Assembly: GCA_030248295.1 (NCBI GenBank)
Contig: JASANH010000497.1
Coordinates: 186,001-250,000, forward strand
Direction: 5' to 3'
DNA length: 64,000 bases
Origin: Mesodorylaimus sp. YZB2_4
Taxonomy: Eukaryota; Nematoda; Enoplea; Dorylaimida; Dorylaimidae
How positions within the stretch are numbered: position 1 is the first letter of the stretch; every line of letters begins with the position of its first letter. A model generated the notes under the pieces. That model was not told the origin of the DNA, searched no databases, and worked only from the letters and a program-made list of their open reading frames with translations. A program made the position numbers and the translations under genes. Shown piece by piece: positions 44,454-54,640 of the stretch.

Positions 44454-47400
44454 ATGGCTTCGGGCAGTGCAAATACGATGGCCAACGCGTCTCGTAGCAA
44501 CGTCAGCGCTATGAACAATTCGCATCGTATTTCCATCCCATGTCGATATTTTTTAAACGGATCGTGCCGCGATGGCGTTCGATGCCGTTTTTCTCACGAT
44601 CGAAATATCGATCGTTCAAATTTGAATTTATGCAAATATTATTTGCGTGGACATTGTTCTTACGGCGAAAGTTGCAAGTAAGTTTTTTACTTTTTTGGTT
44701 TCGACGTTTCTCGGTAAGAAAACGAATGAAGGAAAGCTAATTTGGTGTATATTTTATTGGTATGCTCGGCTGGCGGGCGGTTTTTGGGATCGTTAATGCG
44801 CGCTCGCAATGAAAGTCAAAACTTTTGGACCGCATCGCATCTTATCCTTCCAATTTTCCGCGGTATAGATTGCGTTAAAGTGAATCGCTTCTCTTCTTTG
44901 ATGATAAGTCCTCCATAAATTCGCTATTGCCCTCGCTGTGGGTGTGCATTTGCAGCCATTAGCTGAAGTAATTAAAGCGTGATATGTGTACAATAATAAC
45001 ATTTTTCTACTCGATCATTACAGGTACGAGCACGTCAGGCCTTTAAACACTAATCAACGATCAACATCGAGTTCGACTGAAACTGGCGAATCGTCGACTA
45101 GTGTTGATTCGACGCGTGGAAAACCCATTTCGGATTTATCTGATATATTAAGCAAAACCAAACTTCGTCCAGACGCCGAGGAGTTTATTCCCGCTTGGAT
45201 GTCTAACGACAACGGTAATGGGAGAATACTTTAAGTGAGTTTTTCTGAGTTTTATCAGATTTGTGTTCGTTTAAGCCATTGGTCAATCGAACAATTATGC
45301 ATCGATGTTGGACTCGAAAGAATTGGTTTGTCCGTATCATATTCTCGGTCAATGTTGGTACGGCGATCAATGTTCATTCTTGCACGGTACAATGTGCGAT
45401 TTATGCGATCGACCCGTTTTGCATCCGACTGATGCTCAATTGAATCGCAAACATCGCGAGGTTAGTAAACTCGAGGAATCCGATAATAGACTGAATCTGA
45501 AACCATATTTTACACTCCACGTCGCACGTGCGGGGAGTAGCGTAAAATAAGGTTTCGGCCTAGTAGCTTTGTAAAAATACGGGCGATACTTTTCGCATGG
45601 TCTCTTTGCCGGTCAAGAAATTACTTATTTCATTCTTCACGACACCAAACATTCGGTGTTTTATCCGATCTGTAAAAGTTTTCAACTGAAACTATACTTT
45701 ACGCATGGGCCGCAAGGATGTAACATTTCTAGCCGGCTGATCGTGAGACTCGATTTTTGTGGACAGAACAGAAAGCAAGGGCTTGCTCTTAGCCTGCGCT
45801 TTTCCGCAACCGAAGGGCTTTTTCAGGTGAGAACAACAATTATCAATCATTTTTTAGGAATGTTTAGCCGAACACGAGCGCGATATGAAAGCCGCATTCG
45901 CCGTAGCTCGAACGAAAGAGAAACAATGCGGTATTTGTATGGAAATCGTACTGGAGAAAGCTCAAATGAGCGCTCGTCGTTTCGGCATATTGCCCAGTTG
46001 TCGACACTGTTTTTGTTTGGATTGTATTCGAAAATGGAGACAAGCGAAAACATTCGAAACAAAGATTATCAGGTGAGGACAGAAGTGGTTTTCTTATTTT
46101 TAGTCCCCCCCACCCCCAATCGATTGGGTAGTAAATATTTAGTTTCAAAATGCTAAGCTGTTGTGTTGCATTTTGCAGATACCAAGTTTTTGCTGTTTTT
46201 GGAGTGGTCGATAAATTTTTCTCAAGATTTTTCTTCACAGTTTGCATAGTAGCCTGATTTCAACTCTGGCCTTGTGGGAACTTTGTGAAGTTGTCTCTGC
46301 TCCTTGCATCGACTCATCCGATCCGCTTCAAAAAAGGAAAGATTGGTGGGGATGATGTGTTGGCAACGAGTTCTCCCCAGCCTGCTCTCCTTCCTCGCTG
46401 TCTTTTTCTGTCAGACCAGTCCAAAGGACACCGGAGAATTGGCCAGCGCCTAAAAGTGGGATTAAATACCGATTTAAGAGAAAAAAAACTGGATTTTCTC
46501 ATCATAGTATGCCACATTTTATCATTTTCCAGCAGATAAAGCGCGAAAAATATGAGTTGCCGATCCAGCAGTTGGATCGGCGGATCGGATCGGTCGATGT
46601 TGTGACTCTGCGCCTTGCACGTCTGGGATAGAGGAATCATCCTTCATCCCTCCAGGAGAGGTCTTCTCGAATCTGGGTCCCTCCACGGGGCGCGCCGTGT
46701 GCATACCGGGTGGTGTTCAACCGGGGCCTCGTCCTCGCCCCATAAAAAAGGGGGGCGGGGTTTCACCCCCCCCCCCCCCAAAAAAAATATTCTGATGCCA
46801 AATAAAAGAAAAGACCCGCTATTCACAGTACCAAGCATTTTGCTCCATGTTGTGAGAGATACTGTAGTAACACAAAAATGGTTGATCCTTTCTACATGAT
46901 GACGAGATATTGCGCAGTGCTCACGTTTGGCCAGCGAGATCACGTCAGCACTGATGATAGACCTTTTCAGCGTCAGCAAAAATATGAGTTTTTTTTCTGA
47001 ATAGAAAACATGTCTGGACAAAGATGACTCAAAGTTTTTCTTTTGCAAAATTTGTAGGAAACTTCACAGCAGGTCCTTGAATCATTTTAAATCGTGTCAT
47101 AAGAAGATTGCGATTGCGCGAAGGCAGTCGCAAATAACTTATCTCTGCTGAGATGCGTTAGAAGTATGTACAATTTACATGTAGGTGAAGCCTGCTGGGA
47201 GAGAAGTTTTCAGAACATGTCAAGAAATGGATACACAGATTTTGACTCTCAGAAAGCATTTTCTCATCCCTGACCCAGACCTCGATCAGGAAAAGACAAA
47301 CCCGGATCCAAAAAAATCCCCCCCCCCCCCCGTCGATGGCAAGATAGGCTCAACTGACAAGGCTTCTAGGCCGCGAAAAACATCGACCCTCCCCTGGAAT

Positions 47401-48644
47401 GACCAGTATAGGCAAAACAAATTTTTATCCTCAGGGGAGCAGTCCGTTCGGTCGGTTAGGGACCTAAAAATAGAAAACTTTGAGTTCAACTATGTAGAGT
47501 CCATGAGTAAAAATAAATTAAATTTGCCGCCATTTTGCATTGAAAAATTTTGGAGAAAACTGTCTTGTCGCCGCTTGGCGTCTCAATCTTTTGTCGTTGA
47601 TTTCTGAATTCATGATGTAGGTGGGAGTGAAACATACAAAACCCCTCATATCGTGTCATACTGTTGTCCATAGCCAAGCGCTATACAGTGTACTCGAGGG
47701 CTAAGAAGCACATAAATTGACAATTATTTCTGACCCAAGCGGGAGTCGAACCCTCCCCTGTTTTGCGCACCCAGCGTGAGAGGCATACGCCTTAACCCGC
47801 TAGGCCACGACCCAGCATATTTGGCAGTGCTAGGTAGCATTTCCGCAGGATCGTGTTTTTCACTTATTCTCTCTCGATGACCCACAAGCCACCCTGGGTA
47901 GCCAGCAAAAATAGGGCCGACGATTCTCTTTCCTTGGATAATTTTTAGTGTAGTATTTATCATTGTATTCAAAATCAGGCAAGCAAGAAAAGCGAAGAAT
48001 CTGTCACCAATTAGCAAACAAATCTTTTTCTTCTTCTCTATCTTCTCCAGTTTCCCCTTCTGAAACATGTGCACACAATTTAATCGTGACCATTTTTACC
48101 CGTTCTGGAATCTCGAATAAACGCTATTAGTAAACCAGTTATTCAATCGATTAGTGACAGGAATCTCACTTGTAGAGCTTGCCCGGAATGTCGTACGGTC
48201 TCGGATTTTGTGGCCCCCTCGGCAGTATGGGTGGAAGATGAAGAAGAGAAACGATCTTTAATTGAAACTTATCAAAAAGCCATGAAAGAGAAAGTTTGCA
48301 AATATTTTCGCGATGGTGGCGAAGTTGAATGCCCGTTTGGTAATAAATGTTTTTATCGCCACGTGAAACCGGATGGTACGATTGTGAAAGGCGATAGTCC
48401 GCGCACGATTCGTCGTCGTCAAAGGCAACGTCAACGTCGAGAAGGTGGCGGCGATGGGAATAATCAAGGTGCTCGTGGTGGAGCCGCGTCGGGAGATTTA
48501 TATTTATTGTGGGAATTTTTGGATGAAAATGATTGGCGACATAATCGTTTATCGCCCGACGATTGGCCTTGGGAATTTCAAATCGATGATGAATTGGATT
48601 GGATGAGTTTAACTGATTCCGAATCGGATTATTATGATTACTGA
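44454..48644 (+). CDS. MKRN: Makorin RING-type E3 ubiquitin ligase, 5 exons
   Basis: Exons 44454-44677, 45024-45214, 45276-45460, 45858-46072, 48176-48644; 427 aa, phases consistent (AA|G, G|CC, 0, AG|A). Makorins bind RNA through CCCH fingers and ubiquitinate partners via the RING. Seen in canonical order: CCCH at 30-48 (CRYFLNGSCRDGVRCRFSH), CCCH at 60-78, CCCH at 157-175 (CPYHILGQCWYGDQCSFLH), the makorin-type Cys-His motif (CDLCDRPVLHP...HREECLAEHE), C3HC4 RING at about 224-277 (CGIC ... CRHCFCLDC ... CPEC), and CCCH at about 313-334 (CKYF...CPFGNKCFYRH). The acidic C-terminus ends ESDYYDY. Exon 3 starts at a modest acceptor (GTTTAAG, 45275), chosen because it is the only one keeping frame. 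Confidence 0.96.
46073..48175. other. Makorin intron 4, 2.1 kb, repeats
   Basis: Contains C-runs (about 46766-46779 and 47320-47331), a minus-strand tRNA-like element (separate entry), and otherwise no recognisable gene. Intron 3 (45461-45857) carries GAAACCATATTTTACACTCC at 45499 and GAAACTATACTTTACGC at 45686, members of the dispersed palindromic family. Confidence 0.6.
47731..47813 (-). repeat. tRNA-like sequence, relative of 4941-5013
   Basis: On the minus strand: GGCCTAGCGGGTTAAGGCG (A box) and GAGGGTTCGACTCCCGC (B box/T arm) 83 nt in all, as in tRNAs with long variable arms, but without a pairable acceptor or anticodon stem. Confidence 0.6.
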
Positions 48645-49675
48645 TAATCGATCACGAATAGATGAATTTTGTGGAAATCTTTTGTAGCGAGCTTTAGGAG
48701 TTTTTGTTATTCCGCTTTTGATTTCCTTGTAAAATCATAGGCGATTTTTTGGGGTCCCTTTTGACTCGCGCTCATTGACCAGCTTTTGGAATTTTTACAT
48801 TCTCTGAGCAAGATTTCTCAGTTTTTAATGGAGAATGGCGTAGACCAGAAATTTGACCTTTTTTGGTTTTGTGCCGGGGACTTGATTTAGTTTTGGTTCC
48901 TGCATTGCCATAAAATTTGTCCATTTGGCATTGTATTAGGTATCTTTGGCTTATTCGGGTTTTTGTATTTTCTGTAGGGTTAGTTAGTTTTTTGTTTTAT
49001 TTCGCAAAATCAGCCTTTCTTGAGCATTTTATTGAGCAGAAGCTTTTTGATAGGATTGGCTTAAAATGTGTACAGACCAGGCTGGAATGGAATTTGGTTA
49101 TTTATGAATGTACTGGGTGGATTTGACCATTATTTGAGAATAAGTTTAACCAAGAGAAGAGCAATATTGGTTTTTACAGATTAGAAACAAGCTTTTTGCA
49201 TGTTTGGGCAGAGGCTTCTCGAATTTGAAATTCCCGCCAAAATTGTGATTACGACAAAACTGATTAAGAATCGCTAGAAGGTCTGTTGTGACGGAAGACC
49301 ACGGAGTCAGCAGCTGGGGCGTCACCCCAGCCATTGACTAGGTGGATAGGGTTGGCTGCCCTGGCTCCAAGACTGGTGCAAAAGGTCATATTACACAATG
49401 CAGACAGTGGTTATCGGCCCGGGATGTTGTCACTTGCCGTCAAACGCCTGCAATTCTTGCCTAGTCTGGGCCCCTGGGTCAGATCAGGGTTAGGCACATG
49501 GGAGATACCGCTGGGAGCGGATAATAATTGAACGTTTTCGGTAGGGACATCAAGCCGACGGGTTTCTGCCTCGCCGGGAGGGCCAACGAAGGCAACTACA
49601 GCAGGTGCGTGATAACTTCCCGCCTTCACTTAAAATCCAATATGTCAATAACCATTCGACTGAATCGAAAAAATC
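48645..49675. other. Makorin 3' flank and unassigned repeat (49260-49620)
   Basis: 48645-49250 is AT-rich with a GAATTTGAAATTCCCGCC motif at 49217. 49260-49620 is abruptly GC-rich (GTCAGCAGCTGGGGCGTCACC; GGGAGATACCGCTGGGAGCG; GCCTCGCCGGGAGGGCCAACG), suggesting a SINE or retroelement piece adjoining the 3' end of the retroelement copy at 49680. Confidence 0.45.
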
Positions 49676-49679
49676 TTTT

Positions 49680-50812
49680 TCCACTCTCTCTATGCTATGC
49701 TATGCTAAAGTTTATTATGCCAAAAGACTTACCAGTCCACTGATGAGGCACAGCACATAAAACAAGGACAAGATAAAGTTGAAATAAAAGCATGTCAAAA
49801 ACGAATCTTTGTCACAAAATCTTTGAACTCGGTAAAACAACTAAAAGCGATGGTGCTTGGTATCACAGTGTTCCATAAAGTCATTGAAGAAAATTCAAAA
49901 CTACCGTGTCGATAATCCGTTTAATCAGATGATCACAAGCATCGTTGACAGACGGTGCCGAAACTACTAAAGTAACACATGCCTCACTTGATATAGCTTG
50001 ATTGACGCTGTTCCAGTCAACATTCCGTAGACGCCAAAACAATCGTGTATCTAGGGGTCTCGGAGGAGGACGGTAAAGCAGTTTTATCGAAATCGTGTCG
50101 TGATCGGACGTGTGAATTGGAGGGAGCACTGTGGTAGAGACGTGCCTCGAAGCATCCCCAACAATACATAAATCAAGGAGAGTTCGACTATGACGTGTCG
50201 GTGTATCCACAGTTTGAGCTCCATCAATCGACGAAATCAGCTTCAAGATTGAGTTTCTGGCAGGCGACGGGTGCAGAAGGTCAGCGTTCAGATCCCCAAT
50301 AATTACCAGCCGGCTATAATTATGCCGCAGCAGACGCGTGGAATACCGTAATAGATCGTCAATAGCGGCTGGGGGATGTAGACAAATAAGCACGTTATTG
50401 AATCAGTGCCAATTCCAATGCGTAAGGGCAGGACTTCCAATTTTGATTGAAAAACACCAAGTTCGGAGGGCGCTTTTAGACGAACTACAGGAATAATCCC
50501 GAACTACAGGAATAGATGACCGAATGTATGCCAAAACACCACCGCCACCTTTCGTCCTATCAAATCGATAGATGGAATAATCGGCTAGATTCAGTTCACC
50601 ATCGTCCGTAGTGCAATCAATTTTAGATTCGGCTACTCAAAAAATATACTGGGAAGCCACAATTTCCGCTTTTAGATAATCAATCTTTCCAAGAATCCCA
50701 TTGACATTTGCAAATCCAACATGCAAATTCTTGCTTTGCGTGGAAGGTATAGGACAAACAGAGCGTGGTGCACAACCGACCACCCCTGACGCCATATAGT
50801 TTTCCCTCTCTG
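49680..50812 (-). mobile_element. Non-LTR retroelement copy 1 (endonuclease kept, RT deleted)
   Basis: Inverted relative of 53526-54640. Minus strand begins ATGGCGTCAGGGGTGG near 50797 and encodes an APE/L1-type endonuclease region. Readable signatures include FANVNGILGKIDYLK, RLVIIGDLNADL and HTSDHDTISI (catalytic N, D-x-N, S-D-H). It carries a partial local duplication (ATTCCTGTAGTTC twice near 50490), a short deletion near 50375 and a broken frame near 50640. Downstream of the endonuclease stop is the RT-ORF C-terminal remnant (see findings), then (TAGCA)n. No RT region. Confidence 0.85.
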
Positions 50813-53525
50813 ACATGGGCAAGATCATAGTCACATCAGATGTTCAAAATGTCCTCCTTCAAAACTTATGCGTTGCACCTGATTGTCGACTGCAGCCATC
50901 AAGTCATTTTTTCACCCCATGTAGGTTTCTTCTTGAGCGATGTAACGTAATTTACGCTGTTGCTGCTCGTAGAGGACATTTTTCTTTCCAGACCAGGTCT
51001 AAAATCCAACCAGCGTTACCAGGTCTGCAACACAATAATGCCCCAGATGCAGGTTCAGATTGCCCTAAAATTGCCCTAGACCCAACTTCCAGAAAAAAAT
51101 GCAAAGTAGGCCCTTTAAAAAAGTGCCTGCCAGACACTCAACATTATTCCAACCAAGCCATGATTGCGTGTTTGAATACCACATCAGTTTTTCAAAGGCG
51201 CCAGCAACTTCCAATGCTTCTTCGACATCTCCACCCAGCTTGCCATCAAGGAAAACACACTTTGGAACAGCGGCATTGTCGAGAGAGCTAAGACAAAGTG
51301 CCAAAATCTCAGATTGCCCTAAAACCTGCCCTGACAGCTTGAAATTGCCCAGATCCAGGGCAATTGCCCTGCGCCTGGCAACGCTGAATCCAACCCGTTT
51401 TTTTTTGGTTTTTGGGTTGAGTTGAGTCCAGCGATGTTACAGTCAACTGAAACTGAAACTCGCCAAAACTGAATTTAACTGTAACTGAATCTTTTTAGAA
51501 TCAGTTAAATTCAGTTTTCAAGTTACTTCGCTTTTGAAAATTAGTAATCTGTTTGCGGATGTTCGCGCTGGTTCCAATCATCTTATTCGCGAGTTGGAGG
51601 TGTATTTGTCACCCTTAAAACGCTAGTTATCGTAAAAAATCGATCCATTCGAATTTTGGTCCAAATGTAGAGAGAAGCTGCAAAATGTTCACGAATATTG
51701 TAGTGCTTCATCATGCCCGCAGGCTAGCGCCGAGTCGAAGAAGTTATAAGCTAGGCGAGGTCCAAGTTGAAAAGCAGTCGGTACAGTATCATAAAATAAA
51801 AGTAACTACAGTTCATGAAAAAGGGTTTCTTCAGTTTTAATCATTTTATTACAAACATTTTAAAGTTACATCTTCTTGATCTTAGAAAGCTTTGCCAACC
51901 AGTGAGTTGAACTTGACATGCTTATTCGATAATCTCCGAGTTTCTGGTGTGGAAGAAGGCTCTACTGAAAATATTTGACCCTTATGGCCAGCTGGTCAGC
52001 AGCGGTCAGCTCCTAAAATCTTGCGGGTTTCTTAAATTCGTGTGTTGCGAGGCGACAAAAAGTTGAGAAAGACTCGCAGGGCTCTTCTAAACCCGCAGTT
52101 CAGGTTATGGGCTTTGGTTCCGTCTTCCAGGCTTCTGGTTTTGAATTTTTTTGCACAAAAGACCTGACGAAGCGAGAATGTTTCCAAAAATTTGCAGGAC
52201 TTCGGCCGCTGACCTCTGCTGAGTAGTTGCCCAAACGAGCGAAATATTTTGCGCAGAGGTTTCTTTTGGACCAAAAGAAATTACAATCATGAGCTATGGC
52301 ATTAGAATTAGAACGGTTACAAGGATCAGGTACCTGGTCTGCCTGCGGATTTGTTGGTGGGTGGACTGTCGAGACATGGTCGTGCATCGCTGTGCTCGCA
52401 AAGGACCCTCTGGTGTTGACTTTGGTCTTAACTGCGCCTTGTGAGCTGTGAGTCTGAAATGCGGAAGAGTAGTTATTTGAATGAAGAAAAGTGGAGATTG
52501 TTCTCGTCAAGTGTTCACATCTTGATGCGAAATGCTTTTTAAGGAAAAACTGAATCATTCAGTTAAATTCAGTTGACTGAATCTTTTGAGATCCAGTTAA
52601 CTGTAACTGAAACTGAATCTTTTCCCAAAACTTTATTAACGCTAGTTGGGTCAGGTTTTTAGACAGGGTGGTTTTGGGTTGTGCAGGTTGACCTCTTTCG
52701 AACCTAACCCAAAAAAATCACTTTTCCACTCAGCAGGAGTATGTGGTTAATCGGCACAGCTTGAAGCCACTGCGACATGATGTCGGTGGGTTTCTAGTCG
52801 ACAGATCCTGGTATTTCAAAAACGTACCCAGCGCCCCCCCCCCCCCCCGCAGCTAGTCTGATTCGACATGTCACGGCGACGATTCGACTGCGACGGAACT
52901 GAGAAATTGTCTGTCAGCAGATGATATCGAGCTCTGACGATCTTTTGTCGACTCGCAGTCAGAGATCAGGCCGGCCAGGTCCAAATTTTGACGGTTTGTG
53001 TAGGTCAGAATCCATGAAAGGTCCAGCCTTTGCTATAGGTTTCGAGTCGAACAGATCCTGGAGTGACAAAAGCGTTCAGCTGCCACGGTCATCGATCGCG
53101 GCAGTGATCTCATAAGCTGGATTGTGCGCCCAACGGCACAGAAGTCGGGCGCACAATCCAGCTTATAAGATCACTGCCGCGATCGATGACCGTGGCCGCT
53201 CGATAGTGTTAGAAATAACCTCAAGGTCAAGGTCTGAATTCTGTCAAAACCCTGATTGACCGACCCTTAGTCAAAGTCAGGGTCAAGGTCAGAAACTTTT
53301 CGGGGTCTGGTCAAGGTCAGGGTCAGGTCAGAATTTCTTGCACCCGGTCAGAGTATTCTGACAGCGAAAGAAAGTAAATTTAGTGAAATGTTGGTGAAAA
53401 ATTTCAAGCTCCTGCCTTCCCGAGTAGGGATCTGGGGGGGGGGGGGGCAGTTTTTTGTTCTGAGTCCCAAGGCATGTCCTAAATTCTAGGACAGTCCTAA
53501 GTCATTTCACAATCAGAAAAACTGG
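50813..53525. repeat. Repeat-rich stretch, no gene
   Basis: 51000-51390 is built from TTGCCCTA/GGGCAATTGCCC phrases, related in inverted orientation to 54700-54825 (GGCGCAGGGCAATT). 51437-51530 and 52555-52625 are clusters of AACTGAAACTGAATT/AATTCAGTTAACT phrases bounding about 1.1 kb. A C15 run lies at 52834, a G14 run at 53436, and AGGTCA-rich text at 53218-53346. Confidence 0.6.
53083..53195. repeat. Near-perfect inverted repeat, 49-bp arms, 15-nt loop
   Basis: Arms from CCACGGTCATCGATCGCGGC ... to GTGCGCCC and back; a single mismatch (ATCTCATAAGC against GCTTATAAGAT). The loop is AACGGCACAGAAGTC. Confidence 0.95.
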
Positions 53526-54640
53526 ATGGCGTCAGGGGTGGTCGGTTGTGCACCACGCTCTGTTTGTCCTATACCTTCCACGCAAAGCAAGAATTTGCAT
53601 GTTGGATTTGCAAATGTCAATGGGATTCTTGGAAAGATTGATTATCTAAAAGCGGAAATTGTGGCTTCCCAGTATGATATTTTTGGAGTAGCCGAATCTA
53701 AAATTGATTGCACTACGGACGATGGTGAACTGAATCTAGCCGATTATTCCATCTATCGATTTGATAGGACGAAAGGTGGCGGTGGTGTTTTGGCATACAT
53801 TCGGTCATCTATTCCTGTAGTTCGTCTAAAAGCGCCCTCCGAACTTGGTGTTTTTCAACCAAAATTGGAAGTCCTGCCCTTACGCATTGGAATTGGCACT
53901 GATTCAATAACGTGCTTATTTGTCTACATCCCTCGCCAATTCCCAGCCGCTATTGACGATCTATTACGGTATTCCACGCGTCTGCTGCGGCATAATTATA
54001 GCCGGCTGGTAATTATTGGGGATCTGAACGCTGACCTTCTGCACCCGTCGCCTGCCAGAAACTCAATCTTGGAGCTGATTTCGTCGATTGATGGAGCTCA
54101 AACTGGATACACCGACACGTCATAGTCGAACTCTCCTTGATTTATGTATTGTTGGGGATGCTTCGAGGCACGTCTCTACCACAGTGCTCCCTCCAATTCA
54201 CACGTCCGATCACGACACGATTTCGATAAAACTGCTTTACCGTCCTCCTCCGAGACCCCCAGATACACGATTGTTTTGGCGTCTACGGAATGTTGACTGG
54301 AACAGCGTCAATCAAGCTATATCAAGTGAGGCATGTGTTACTTTAGTACTTTCGGCACCGTCTGTCAACGATGCTTGTGATCATCTGATTAAACGGATTA
54401 TCGACACGGTAGTTTTGAATTTTCTCCAATGACTTTATGGAACACTGTGATACCAAGCACCATCGCTTTTAGTTGTTTTACCGAGTTCAAAGATTTTGTG
54501 ACAAAGATTCGTTTTTGACATGCTTTTATTTTAACTTTATCTTGTCCTTGTTTTGTGTGCTGTGCCTCATCAGTGGACTGGTAAGTCTTTTGGCATAGTA
54601 AACTTTAGCATAGCATAGCATAGCATAGCTTGGTATCCCA
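53526..54640 (+). mobile_element. Non-LTR retroelement copy 2 (endonuclease kept, RT deleted)
   Basis: Starts ATGGCGTCAGGGGTGG; the frame 53526-54125 carries the APE-type endonuclease motifs (FANVNGILGK, DIFGVAESKID, GGGVLAYIRSS, GDLNADL) and a 2-nt deletion near 54105 puts the SDH block (HTSDHDTISI) in the next frame, 54088-54432, ending NFLQ-stop. Just after, in another frame, 54434-54520 reads LWNTVIPSTI ... FKDFVTKIRF-stop, the usual C-terminal end of jockey/CR1-type RT ORFs. The element closes with GGCATAGTAAACTTTAGCA and repeats of TAGCA (about 54610-54632). The whole RT is missing, at the same point as in copy 1. Confidence 0.88.

Noticed and set aside
53526-54432. Host nuclease gene (APE-like)
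   Set aside because: Two frameshifted copies, the RT C-terminal remnant and the (TAGCA)n tail show a non-LTR element.
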